Part shown: piece by piece, positions 54,749-64,000 of the stretch | Position numbering within the stretch: the stretch's first letter is position 1 | Layout: each line of letters opens with the position of its first letter | NCBI GenBank assembly: GCA_905220665.1 | Contig: CAJNAR010000145.1 | Coordinates: forward strand, 806,001 to 870,000 | Source: Albugo candida | Lineage: Eukaryota > Oomycota > Peronosporomycetes > Albuginales > Albuginaceae | DNA length: 64,000 bases | Reading direction: 5' to 3' | Translations under genes and position numbers: made by a program | Notes under the pieces: generated by a model | What the model was told of the DNA's origin: nothing | The model's database searches: none | What the model saw: the letters and a program-made list of their open reading frames with translations, nothing else

Positions 54749-56479
54749 TCATTCCTTCATTGCATTTAGACGATCATCATGCACTCTTTTTTGCAGGTTT
54801 GAAAGGAAATTCAGCGCTCCTTCTGCTGTAAATCTTTCGCCAACGTTATGACTCTGCAAATTCATTTGTAATTGCACTAGCGATGGATCGCTGGTATCAG
54901 CAATCAGTCGACCAAACTGATACATATCATGACAAGACCGATATACATGCCCGTAATCATCAGACTTCACCAAGGGGTCGAGTACTCGCGATTCTAACAA
55001 TTCATCCGGCATCCGATCACCATTGCGACCTGCGTTTTCAAAATCAATCAGAATGTAGGAATCGCCTCCCAAACACAAAATATTTGGCCAGCGGATATCC
55101 CTATGAACGTACCCCAGTGCATGCAAGCCAACAAGAGCACGAGCGACACAAATTAACGCAGGAACCAGCTCCAAATCATTGCTTGGTAGCTTTGTAAAAC
55201 CCACTGGCTGCAATTTGAACGTTCGTTTGTATCTATTATAGTTGCAACGAACGGTACACTGAATTTGGTTCCGTCCTATTGCGTCATAAATAGCCATTAC
55301 TGATTCAAAATCGCAAGGGTCTTGGTTGAGTTTTTTTAACAAGTGGTCTTCGTAAAGTGTTACACTTCCGCTGCTTCTTGATATTTGCTTATACATTGGC
55401 AAAATTCCGTCTGGTAGTAGAGATTGGTAATGGTTGAGGATCCGACAAATGTTGATCGATGATACAACACATCGGATACGATTCCGTAAAACTGTCAAAT
55501 TGAGCTGCTGTGATATCACATTGACATTTAACGAACGATCTATGACCAAAAATTGCACCCATGAATTGGCCGCGGCATATGCAAACAAAAACGGCGTCTT
55601 TCCAAATACGGGCAAGGGCATCTTTGTCATTTTTGCAATCAATTCGACCTTTGCTTTATCCAACTCCAAAGGCCCTTTTTCTTCTCCCTTCATGACCAAA
55701 ACATTATTCAGCCACAGTAGGAAGTCTGGTCGCTTTGAACGTTTCGTAGTAGATTTATCGATTTGATTTCTTCCAGCTAGAAGAGGTATATCCAAAATAG
55801 ATGCCGTCTCTTCGATCGGATTTCGAATCAGCATATCCCACCATTGAATATTTGCACTTTCAGCATCCGAAAACGTAAAACGTCGATTCAAAGCATCGTG
55901 AAACACATCTGGTTTGATAAATCTGTCTTCAGAATGCTCGAAAAAGTCCGGCCGCACGTTAATCAGTGTATCATCACTGGTCGGGTATTTCATAGGTAAG
56001 GGTGATGAAATAAACGCTTCCAGTTTTTTAGACGTAGTGAGAGCACTCATTTCCACATCTCGCAATTTCTGCGCATAAAGAGCTGTGATATCTTCACGCA
56101 CTTTTTGACGTTTGAAAGCATTTCCTGGCAATTGAACGAGCACGTGGATTACTTTCTTTTTTGGTACATTTTGATCGAAAATGTCCTGCAACTCGTCAGG
56201 CGAATCCATGAACGATTCCGCGCTCATGTAAAAATCTTTGATTTCCTGCGGACAGTCTTCTTTGGATAGTTGATAGCGAACAGCGTCCTTAGACCTGAGA
56301 AATTCGCCGTTTTTCTTCGCCAAATAGAGCGTCAGTTCATCTGCATCGCAAAAAATCGATTTCTGCTTCTCCTTCACAATTTCTTTTTTCAGAAAATGAA
56401 CCTGCTCACCACCATCGATCTTGCAAGAAAATGTCGCTCCATGACCAACGATAAGACACGTCAAGGTCAACTCCACCAT
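54749..56479 (-). CDS. Crinkler (CRN) effector with LYLAK header and kinase-like C-terminus, right copy
   Basis: 576 residues, intact single exon, the inverted twin of the CRN gene at 31203. From residue 38 to the end I see no amino-acid difference from the left copy: LYLAK 51-55, HVLVQLP 112-118, HRDIRWPN around 459 and DFENAG around 479. Residues 16-37 differ at seven positions (T16, F17, C19, K20, E25, K32 and E37 here). These bases resemble the pseudogene at 664 (shared TTTCTGAAAAAAGAAATTG and a CTTGCAAGAT-like word). The protein is expected to be a host-translocated effector, by family. Whether both copies are expressed cannot be seen. Downstream sequence is the repeat arm, and no other gene follows on this strand. 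Confidence 0.88.
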   Translation of the reverse strand: MVELTLTCLIVGHGATFSCKIDGGEQVHFLKKEIVKEKQKSIFCDADELTLYLAKKNGEFLRSKDAVRYQLSKEDCPQEIKDFYMSAESFMDSPDELQDIFDQNVPKKKVIHVLVQLPGNAFKRQKVREDITALYAQKLRDVEMSALTTSKKLEAFISSPLPMKYPTSDDTLINVRPDFFEHSEDRFIKPDVFHDALNRRFTFSDAESANIQWWDMLIRNPIEETASILDIPLLAGRNQIDKSTTKRSKRPDFLLWLNNVLVMKGEEKGPLELDKAKVELIAKMTKMPLPVFGKTPFLFAYAAANSWVQFLVIDRSLNVNVISQQLNLTVLRNRIRCVVSSINICRILNHYQSLLPDGILPMYKQISRSSGSVTLYEDHLLKKLNQDPCDFESVMAIYDAIGRNQIQCTVRCNYNRYKRTFKLQPVGFTKLPSNDLELVPALICVARALVGLHALGYVHRDIRWPNILCLGGDSYILIDFENAGRNGDRMPDELLESRVLDPLVKSDDYGHVYRSCHDMYQFGRLIADTSDPSLVQLQMNLQSHNVGERFTAEGALNFLSNLQKRVHDDRLNAMKE

Positions 56480-56592
56480 TGCTCTCTGGTTTTTCTTTTT
56501 TTGAATTTTAGTTATTTGTTCTCTGGTTTTTCTTTTTTTTAATTTCAGTTATCTGTTCTGCTGTACCGTATGCTTCACAAATTCGTTGTTCC

Positions 56593-58719
56593 CAAGAAAC
56601 TTACTGACACGCATGAGTCAGATAATGAAAGTTTACTTTTGGTGAAATGTCTCTATATCCAGCACTTGAGCAAGCAAGGATTTTTTTTTCAGGACGGCAG
56701 CTCCCCTCGATGCTTTTTGCAGTGAGTCGTGAGACGCCTACTCTCATTCTACGATTCTGTCGATAGAATGCTTGCGATAATGCATTTAAACTTTAGTACA
56801 GATTTTGCACAACGCTTGAGCCATAGATAACATTCTACATCAAATGGGGCAGAAGCAGCAGTAACTTGCAATAGTTTGTTGTTTTCGCAAATGTCCTCAT
56901 ATGAGTAATGCACGCTTCGAACAAAGGATGTCTTTCCTAGACCGCAAAAGCTCTACAATAGCAATCGATCAACCATAGATCTCATTATTTTCGCTTGATG
57001 ATCGCTTCCGCATGCCTCCTGGTAATCGTAAATGCGTTTTTAGACGGCACGCGTCATGACATGAATAATCTCAGCAAACTCAAAACTGATCAATACCAAG
57101 AATATATCCCCAGCGAGTCTATATGTTTTGGTAGCGATCACAGCTGTTACCTGGTGTCTTCGAATGCATTCGATCACTCAAGTTTGCGTTCGTGGCCTTC
57201 ACATAATCATTTTGAGCTGCTCAAGCACACCAGCGTATTTGGTATTCTCCTCACCGGTACCAATAATAGCGCTCTTCATCGTTGAAGTGTGATGAAAGCG
57301 TACTAGCTTCCGGCTATGTATTTAAAGCCAAGAAGTCTTTACAAAATCGAATAGATGTTGGGGTATCCCTATACCGTCATTTTGGTGTATTAATGATTGT
57401 TGCCAAACTTCTGCTCAGCTTGGAACTAATGTTAGCTTGACTTGAAAGTTTTTGAGTCCGAGTGAGATAACTATGCTGCTATTTTGACTTGCACTCGAGT
57501 CAATCTTCAAGTACTTCGGTATTTTGTTTCTTTACTTTATGGATTGTTGCAATTTCGACTTCAAGGACAAATTCTCTTACTATGTCGTTCCACTTGCATC
57601 CACTCCCTCCTAAGAGCAGTTGCAATAATTCATCAGTTTGAGCCTCAATTTAATATACAATGCCCAACCAAAACTCCCCCATCTCAAATATAGTCGGAAG
57701 TTCATCCTCGAAATATCTACAGAATGCCTCAAACTCACATCGTCAATTCAATTACAAGCGAGACTTGAGGACGTATCGATCAGTTCGTGAGCATCATACC
57801 AGAAATCGGTATTTGTGTCAATTGCGCACCAAGCAAAACGATACATTGTAAAAAGCTTCGAAGTCCCAGTACACCAATTGACCTGATCAAAACATTTGTA
57901 GACGTTAGTTAAATTATCTTTCGTTGTTCGATGACTAATTTTTCCTATAAAATGTGTACATATTTGTCTCTATAGAAAACACTCAAACGTAGTAATACGT
58001 GTCCTCGTATTGAAGTTAGCCATCATCAGTACATTCCAGAAACTCATAATTGCTACCTCGCTTTCTACTGCCATTTTTCTGCTCGTAAACAGTTGGTAGA
58101 GTTGGCTCACCGACATCAATACGTCGTTTTGGTTCTCTTTAAAGTGTGCTGTTCGATGAATAGTATACAGTCATCGGTAGAGCAAGTAATCAATATTTCG
58201 AAGTTACACCCGATTCTAATTATTAATTCGAGCCATTATTCATAGCATTCTTTGTTGATTGAGAATTCTATGCATTTTTCTGCTCGTAACTCTTCCATCA
58301 GAATTTCCGGGTAGAGTCGCTTTTGTCAATCACGCTGGTGAGTCCCTTCGCAATGTCAACACTGAATCTCTATTCTCACTGGACTGGTAAATTGGTCGAT
58401 TTTAATGTTATAGATCAACACTATGATTTGTCTCACAGCGACACGATTTGAAAATGGGTGATAGATTCCTGCCTTCAACAAACACCAAACTACTTTCACA
58501 TATTGCAGAGCTACTGTTGACGTGTTTCGGTAATCATTTGCATACCGCGACGCTCAAAGTCTTCAATCCCTAGCGGAGAAAGCGTCCGGATGCTAGATCG
58601 ATTAATTCCGTTCCACATTAATGACTACGTAGACGCTGATTTATTTGACTGGACGCGCATCGAACGTGAAGGGTGCACATCGACTACCTTAATCCGTATT
58701 CCGCACGACGCCAACTTCG
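56593..58719. other. gene-poor stretch
   Basis: About 2.1 kb between the right CRN arm and the cyclin Y gene. It includes dispersed-repeat copy 2 (56757-57284). The rest (57285-58719) has only short frames; the plus-strand frame at 58590-58940 mostly overlaps the well-supported cyclin exon on the other strand. Confidence 0.45.
56757..57284 (+). repeat. dispersed repeat, copy 2, with small open frame
   Basis: Homologous to the minus strand of 38222-38776. It contains an open frame (56995-57285) of 96 codons that starts MMIASACLLVIVNAFLDG, similar to a secretion signal, and contains the shared block GSDHSCY. In copy 1 the same frame starts without ATG and soon stops. It is either a small secreted protein of a decaying family or a chance frame in a repeat. 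Confidence 0.55.
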
Positions 58720-59965
58720 TCATAAGCTCTTGGAATATAATTCGTTCCGAACAGCGGCACTTCGTTCTTCTAAACGCCGAGAATTTGGTGGATGAACTTG
58801 CATTGTATAGTTATATCGTCTTCGAAAATCTTTTTTCTCGCTCAGTGAGCGAAGGGCAAAGTAATACTTTGCATAGACTGTGGCAGATACATATAAATCC
58901 CATTGAATCTGGTTTAAGAATAATCTCTCCAATCGGTTGATACATGTGAGAGGATACTGTGGATAGATACAATTAAACTCAACATTCCACGAGCTCAAGT
59001 CTTGCCAAACCTATCCAAAGATGCAATTAACGTCAGCAATAATCTCAAGCATATATGTGTATGTTTACCTTGGAGGCCAAAAGCAAACCGCATAGTACGA
59101 TAGGTTTCCATGTGGCTGCCAATAAAGGTACATCTGCTTGTTCCATTAGACGTTCGATGTAAATAAGGCAGACAATCGTGCATTCAGGACTCAGCTGTGC
59201 CTTTTGGAACAAATGTTGACAAAAGCGAAATATCTCTTCAACATTTGGCACGTGAGCCTTTGAAGTGACTTTTTCCATTAAATATGTCGTCAGCGGATGC
59301 AGACGAGGATGCCGTATAAATTTATACCGATACTGAGGTGTTACAAAATGCTCTTCACGAAAAAGTTCATCGATTGGAATATCATTCAGCTTGAAAGAGG
59401 AAAGGTTCTGATCATTGGACCACGAAGCTCGATAACGGTTATCAATTGTTTGTGACGAAGAAGAAGATCCGCAAGAAGCCAATGCTTCTTTTCTTGCGGT
59501 ATTTAACGCATCCGTTTGAGGACTATCCTCCAGAAAGCGCCCTTCATTTTTTGCGGCATTGATATTTATAAGAGCTGCTTGTTGCTCATGAAATCTCTTT
59601 TCACAACGTCGCAAATGTTGATACAAAACAACACTCACACGACGCAGAAAGTCGTCGTAATTCGGATTTACAACTGAGCTAACGGATGTGGGTGGAGCTA
59701 AACTTTGAACTCGATCGTCTGGTTTTCGATATTGAAGTGAGCTTGAGTCAGTCAGACGAGGTGTGAACACTGTGTGTGTGGGTTTAAAATGGATTTTCGA
59801 TCCGTTCGAGTCAGCCTGACCGCTATTCAAACCATCATCATTCGATTCGAGTCCATTTTCATCCTCTTCTACTGAGCTAGGCAGAAAAGGAGATAAAGCC
59901 AAATTGTGATCCGGTACTAAAGAGCGCACTTGCATAGACGCGTTCACTTCTGGCGTATCCAGCAT
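58720..59965 (-). CDS. cyclin Y-like protein
   Basis: Two exons, 59965-59069 and 59010-58720, joined by a 58-base GT-AG intron in phase 0; 395 residues. The N-terminal 200 residues are low in complexity, with a Ser-rich run. The cyclin box starts near residue 210: YKFIRHPRLHPLTTYLMEKV, then PNVEEIFRFCQHLFQKAQLS and CTIVCLIYIERLMEQ, with WKPIVLCGLLLASKV at the splice. The second exon continues WQDLSSWNVEF, then LTCINRLERLFLNQIQWDL and VYAKYYFALRSLSEK, the last being a hallmark of cyclin Y, which activates PCTAIRE/CDK14-type kinases. The plus-strand frame over the second exon is a shadow. It is the second cyclin of the window. Confidence 0.9.
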
Positions 59966-60461
59966 TTTTTTTGCTCAATGCGTAAAAGTAAGAGGGGCAG
60001 TCAGCTCGGCACTGACTTGATTGCAAAAAAATCGAAAGAAAAAAATTCCATTTTTAGTAGAATGATTGACATTATTACACACACATAACCAATCGTACAA
60101 CTCCTTACTGGATCCTATTCTTATCCAATTGTCCAACCGGTACTCACTTTCATCGGAGATGTGCATTACATTTCCAAATACTTGCACGCTGATAATGATG
60201 CAATCACTCTAAAGAATCGTAATCGAGATGATGGAGGGAACGAGCCCTTTTGTAAGTCGATTGAAGTTGCAAAACAAAAGATTTAAGCCCTGAGGACTGA
60301 GGAAGCATAACGCTTCGAATGCTGAAAGTCACAAAACCGACTTCTACAGGATATCATTAGCTTGAAGCTGGAGACAAGTAAGCACACTACTCTGAAATGT
60401 TTCATGACGGATGGGTAGAGCAAAATTTCGATCGTGAGTTTGAATGGGAAGATGTCTTAGT
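59966..60461. other. intergenic region, no gene seen
   Basis: Between the cyclin Y start and the heme lyase stop, both on the minus strand; presumably the cyclin promoter. A 70-codon minus frame at 59975-60187 has no recognised content. Confidence 0.4.
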
Positions 60462-61736
60462 TTATTGCAATCGACGAGAAGTTTTTGCTTCGTGTATGGC
60501 TTGTTCTCGTAAGACATGTGCGCTTCTTGCTTCATATTCATCTAAAGAACTTCTAACCGCATCAAATGCAGATTCGATTTTGCTTTCATCTTGTGTCTTT
60601 AAAGCCTCTGACAAAGATTGAGCTTTGGCTGGACAGATAATATTCGCCAAACAAATTTGAAGCGCTGCCGCAGACTGGAAGCATTCGATTTCAGACTGAC
60701 AGCTATCAAGCTTCTTTAACAAATGGTGGCATGAGCTTTGGACTTTTTCGAAAGTCTTTCCTACTTCTTCTGCTGAAAGAGTAATATTTGTGGAAGGAAT
60801 CTGTTTATCCTTGTGGGATTCCTCTTGTTTGATCATGCGATTGATTTCATTTTTGGAAAAGGTTTTATAAATCGGAAATTTGATTCGATCAATAAACGAT
60901 CCAACCGAGTCGACGGCTGGTCTTAGATTGACGGAGATATTGGACTGTGTCTCTGACGGTAGATTCTTCTCTTGCACCATGTTGTTTTCATCGTGATAGT
61001 AATCGATGACATAACGCACTTGTTCGTCACCTTCCCGAACTATTATCCAATCGTGCCGATCGAAAGGTTTTCCAAACCTTACAATAAGAGCATGGCATAT
61101 GAAGCGACACATTCATACAGATAAAGAGGCTTAGAACTCACCCAAACATGTACTTGAACCAAGCTAAAGGAGACAAATCATCAGGCCGACCATGAAATTT
61201 CAAAAGCTTCGGATTTGAACTACACAAAAGAGCAAACTAGGTCAAAATAGATGGCATTAAGTCTCTAATAGGTACCCAGGATGACAGACGCGCTCATATT
61301 CTTCCAATTTGGCCCATGTAAGCTCATTCATTTTATTGTGAATTGCAATGAGTGTGGGTACGTCCCCTTCGTGTACATCATCTCCTTTGCCCTTGCGTTT
61401 TAATGCATTGTAAAACATTTGCTCTGATGGATACATCCAAGCATCTTCTGTTCCACCTTTGGGAATGCTTGAGCGAACTCGTTCTTTTAAAAGCGGATAA
61501 TTTTGTGTCTCATGAGGTTCTTGATTTGGATTCGCGGGCATCATATTATCAGGATTTACAAGCTGGCCATACACATTGTAGACCTCACGTTGCTTCGTTT
61601 TTTGCTTTACAGGACACGTTTGAAGAAATCGAGCTTCTTTTTTCGAAATAGGACATTCTGATGCATTCAGACTTGATTGATCCGTCGAAATGTTCGGATC
61701 TTTTTCATTGTCTGGTCTAGTGGACTGATTGCCCAT
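60462..61736 (-). CDS. HCCS: holocytochrome c synthase (heme lyase) with twin-CX9C C-terminal extension
   Basis: Three exons, 61736-61276, 61219-61142 and 61077-60462, phase-consistent; 384 residues from MGNQSTRPDNEKD. The heme lyase part has CP motifs near the N-terminus (ECPIS and TCPVK), EDAWMYPSEQMFYNALKRKG, and the heme-binding His in IAIHNKMNELTWAKLEEYE. Then come PKLLKFHGRPDDLSPLAWFK, PFDRHDWIIVREG, VRYVIDYY and VNLRPAVDSVGSFIDR, all family landmarks. The enzyme attaches heme to cytochrome c in the mitochondrial intermembrane space. In contrast to usual members, which stop about here, the same exon continues for some 125 residues. These contain cysteines 296, 306, 312 and 322, spaced exactly C-x9-C and C-x9-C as in CHCH proteins, plus C328. 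No stop separates the parts, so a fusion is read directly. Confidence 0.88.
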
Positions 61737-61849
61737 TGCCTCCAATGAGAATGATTGGACACGAAGTTTGTAATTGGTCGTACAATGCAAGTATTATCCA
61801 GTTATGGTGGGGTATTATGAAGCTAGTGTTATTGTGAACTTAATATAAT

Positions 61850-62202
61850 TTATGCATTCAAATAAGGCTGGAATTTAAATTCTGTAGCGACTTTTTTAAA
61901 AACCTCGACGCTCTATTGAAATGCAACAGAACATTCGGTGGGCAGAGATTCTTGCATAAACAACGATAGTACTATACCTCTGTCAAGAATCGGTCTTGCT
62001 CCTGTAGTAATCCTGCTACCACTGCAATCTGGCTGCTTTGATTGTCATTTTTCTGACTCGACAAGACACTTGCTATCATTTCACTATTCTGATCAATTTG
62101 CTCTAGTAGATCTTGCAATTTCTTCCATTCTTGAGATAAAGTAGGTCCACTACTTTGCAACTGATTCAAAAATATTCTTGCTTTCCTTACATAGTCAGCC
62201 AT
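61850..62202 (-). CDS. small coiled-coil protein, unknown family
   Basis: Proposed as two exons, 62202-61978 and 61912-61850, joined by a 65-base GT-AG intron in phase 0, giving 95 residues; without splicing the frame ends six bases after the donor. It starts MADYVRKARIFLNQLQSSG and has regular hydrophobic spacing (LQDLLEQIDQNSEMIASVL), so it is probably all-helical. The second exon adds SVEVFKKVATEFKF. Small helical subunits of tethering, Mediator-like or BLOC-type complexes look like this, but I cannot assign it. Its start is about 160 bases from the thioredoxin-like gene on the other strand, so the promoter is likely divergent. Confidence 0.6.
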
Positions 62203-62360
62203 TCTGCAAGCGCAAAATGACAGTCAGTCTTGACAAGAGACCGTCTACTAATACAGGACCCGTTATCATGCTGTCAGAAGTGTTTATCAGAATTACAGGC
62301 CGGTTATGCTACAGTATAGTCTCGTCCTAAGCAGATAATATTTACGGAATAAAAGTAAAA

Positions 62361-62825
62361 ATGCAGCGATTGGTACAGCTTCTCGGCACAAAATTGCAGT
62401 CCAAGTCCGAAACGGAAATTGATACAGCAAAAATTCTGCAAAACAAAAAGGTCATAGGAATATATTTCAGTGGTCATTACTGTCCTCCATGCCGCCAATT
62501 CACTCCAGTTCTAGCTGAAGTGTGTAATAAAATCAAAGACAACCATGACGATTTCGAGATCATATTTGTCTCATCTGACAAAACGGAGGACCATTTTAAC
62601 CTATATTACGGCTTCATGCCTTGGCTAGCACTGCCCTACAGTCGACGGGACATCAAGACTTCATTGTGCGACCAATTTGGCGTAGAAACAATTCCAACAT
62701 TGGTTTTTCTCAACGGAGAAGGAAAGCTACTGGAGGCTCAAGGACGTTCTTTTGTGGAAAATCACGCGGCCAATCCTTCTTTGATTCGGCAGACTCTGCT
62801 ATCACATGAAGGGACTGAGATGTAG
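62361..62825 (+). CDS. thioredoxin-like (nucleoredoxin/tryparedoxin) protein
   Basis: 154 residues, single exon. The active site is YCPPC (C41, C44) in GIYFSGHYCPPCRQFTPVLA, which is the nucleoredoxin/tryparedoxin form, with Tyr replacing the usual Trp. The family insert NLYYGFMPWLALPYS follows the third strand. The cis-proline turn is in GVETIPTLVFLNGEG. The length is typical of one-domain tryparedoxin-like proteins. It would reduce disulfides in the cytosol, with partner unknown. The ATG at 62361 is the first in frame, and no targeting peptide is obvious. Confidence 0.92.
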   Translation: MQRLVQLLGTKLQSKSETEIDTAKILQNKKVIGIYFSGHYCPPCRQFTPVLAEVCNKIKDNHDDFEIIFVSSDKTEDHFNLYYGFMPWLALPYSRRDIKTSLCDQFGVETIPTLVFLNGEGKLLEAQGRSFVENHAANPSLIRQTLLSHEGTEM

Positions 62826-62987
62826 TCTTTCATACGCGCAGATTAACCCAGCACTGTAGTAATGAAAGCGTGCTCGCTGTTATCCATTAATTTTAGCATT
62901 CTTTCTCACAAGCTCAAAAACATTTTACTTTCTATAACGCTTATCATGCAACTGGGATAAACCTAGTAAATATTCTGTGCAGTATCA

Positions 62988-64000
62988 TCATATCCAACGT
63001 TTGTGCCTAAAATATACTTGCAAAGAAGCCGCAATTCCTAACACCAAAATCCAAAACATTAGATAACCGTATTTCATATGCAGCTCGGGCATATTTGTGA
63101 AATTCATCCCGTAGACTCCAGTTAAAAATTGTGCAGGCAGGAAAACTGTTGTGACGATGGTCAGCGTATAGATGACATAATTCATTTGATTTGATTTCTG
63201 ATCACGATAGCCCTCTGTCAGGAGACGACACATTTGTAATTGCAATTCTATATCGTCCAAAATTTGGACCATGTGATCATGAACATCTCGAATATAAGCG
63301 GTCACAACTTCATCAAAGTCTTTACTTTCAATCAAGTATCTCAATACTTCTCGTGCGGGCTTCAATAGTCTTGGTAGACGAAACAACTCGTTCTTCAAAC
63401 AGCGCAGCTTGGTTATATCAAAACGCTGTCTGAGCGTATCCAATTCATCTTCCAATGTGATCAAAATTTCTGTGATGGAATCCATCACAGTTGTCACTTG
63501 GTCGACTATCACATCCAAGACCGCGTACAGAAGAAATTTAGCGTCATTGTGCCGCAATTTCGAGTACGGAATTGTTAGTCGATGATTCAGCTCGTCCCAA
63601 ATATTGGTCGAATCACCATCTTTGACCGTGATGAGGGTGCAATTTCCCACAATAAATATTGCTACATGCTCGATCCAGATTTTAAAAGGGTCTTCGTTGT
63701 CATCTACTTTCTGCGGATTCGTAAAAGAATCACCACGATTCAATGGAATTGGACCGGCTTTAGGAGATGTGGTGGAATCCAATCGGAACAGACTCGATAG
63801 TGATTTTGAGCGAGACTTTTGGCGCACTTTTGCCATATTTACATTCTTCTCATAGATCGACTCCATTCGCAAGACCGGAAACACAAGAAAAATGTGTCCT
63901 TCATACAAATCAAATTTCGGTCGCTCGTGCATTTCAAGTGTATCTTCAATGGCCAGAGGATGGAGTCGATACTTGATAGCAAAGCGCTTTAGATTCAATC
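62988..64000 (-). CDS. CorA-like Mg2+ transporter, 5' part beyond the window
   Basis: Open over 336 codons to the window end, where the frame is still open. The first methionine shown there is only a TTG, so the true start lies outside. The soluble part begins with RLHPLAIEDTLEMHERPKFD and includes LLYAVLDVIVDQVTTVMDSI. Long helices follow (LEDELDTLRQRFDITKLRCL and LDDIELQLQMCRLL). Two C-terminal membrane helices frame the signature YGMNF: TLTIVTTVFLPAQFLTGVYG before it and GYLMFWILVLGIAASLQVYF after it. The GMN motif is the selectivity element of CorA/Mrs2 channels. A basic, serine-rich insert is found near residues 60-95. It is more like the bacterial-type CorA branch than Mrs2. Confidence 0.9.
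   Translation of the reverse strand, partial: LNLKRFAIKYRLHPLAIEDTLEMHERPKFDLYEGHIFLVFPVLRMESIYEKNVNMAKVRQKSRSKSLSSLFRLDSTTSPKAGPIPLNRGDSFTNPQKVDDNEDPFKIWIEHVAIFIVGNCTLITVKDGDSTNIWDELNHRLTIPYSKLRHNDAKFLLYAVLDVIVDQVTTVMDSITEILITLEDELDTLRQRFDITKLRCLKNELFRLPRLLKPAREVLRYLIESKDFDEVVTAYIRDVHDHMVQILDDIELQLQMCRLLTEGYRDQKSNQMNYVIYTLTIVTTVFLPAQFLTGVYGMNFTNMPELHMKYGYLMFWILVLGIAASLQVYFRHKRWI

Larger units (their letters stand above)
53267..56592 (-). repeat. outer arm of long inverted repeat, right copy (near-identical)
   Basis: Reverse complement of 31091-34417 with very few differences outside the CRN header patch. One example is a single substitution in the 122-codon frame at 53508-53876 (Ser in the left copy, Asn here). 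The outer flank beyond 56592 is unrelated to the left outer flank, apart from about 20 weakly similar bases. Confidence 0.9.

Noticed and set aside
58590..58940. Plus-strand frame of 116 codons
   Set aside because: It overlaps the second exon of the cyclin Y gene on the minus strand, which has clear family sequence and a phase-consistent intron.
1..64000. CRISPR arrays, tRNA or rRNA genes, bacterial-type operons
   Set aside because: No regularly spaced repeats, no tRNA-like box A/B pairs or rRNA landmarks were noticed, and the intron-containing genes show a eukaryotic nuclear sequence. A covariance-model scan was not possible.

Overview
The window looks like nuclear DNA of an oomycete, and most likely a white-rust species (Albugo-like). 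The reasons are: Crinkler (CRN) effector genes whose header carries LYLAK in place of the Phytophthora LFLAK motif; oomycete-style domain combinations (PH-kinase-EF hand, START-FYVE-GAF); a flagellar transport gene, which fits zoospores; AT-rich, gene-dense sequence; and short GT-AG introns, which I could place to the base in many genes (about 47-95 bases, usually phase-consistent). Genus and species are inferences. I saw no rRNA, tRNA or CRISPR array.

Layout. 0.3-3 kb: a broken CRN gene with its old flanks, then a decayed stretch to 4.5 kb. 4.5-29.5 kb: a conserved housekeeping block with F-box protein (-), PH/kinase/EF-hand protein (+), Rsa3-like protein (+), POT peptide transporter (-), START-FYVE-GAF protein (-), a seven-exon double cyclic-nucleotide-binding protein (-), KRI1 (-), a PHO80-type cyclin (+), a small possibly mitochondrial protein (-), a gene-poor gap at 20.3-22.6 kb, casein kinase 1 (-), a PRELI-domain gene with an apparent frameshift (+), a PP4R1-like HEAT-repeat protein (-) and DAW1/ODA16 (+). 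31.1-36.3 kb: an intact CRN gene and a long repeat arm. 36.5-49.5 kb: a second housekeeping block with an NBR1-like receptor (-), PNUTS-like PP1 regulator (+), Rieske protein (-), B-box/UPF0652 protein (+), PDAT/LCAT acyltransferase (+) and bystin (+). 50.5-56.6 kb: the second repeat arm, inverted, with a second intact CRN gene. 58.7-64 kb: cyclin Y (-), a heme lyase with a twin-CX9C C-terminal extension (-), a small coiled-coil protein (-), a thioredoxin-like protein (+) and a CorA transporter running off the end (-).

The most notable structure is the inverted repeat around the second housekeeping block. Its outer 3.3 kb (31091-34417 and 53267-56592) are almost identical and hold the two CRN genes. 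Its inner parts (to about 36.35 kb and from about 50.45 kb) are clearly homologous but much more diverged. The similarity drops abruptly at one point, which suggests recent gene conversion or recombination between the arms. Inside the otherwise identical region, codons 16-37 of the CRN header differ as one patch that resembles the broken CRN copy at 0.7 kb.

Functional groups seen: ribosome biogenesis (KRI1, bystin, Rsa3-like), phosphatase control (PP4R1-like, PNUTS-like), mitochondrial lipid and cytochrome c maturation (PRELI, heme lyase), selective autophagy (NBR1-like), and signalling (CK1, PH-kinase, CNB protein, cyclins). Gene functions are read from motifs only; no database search was run.
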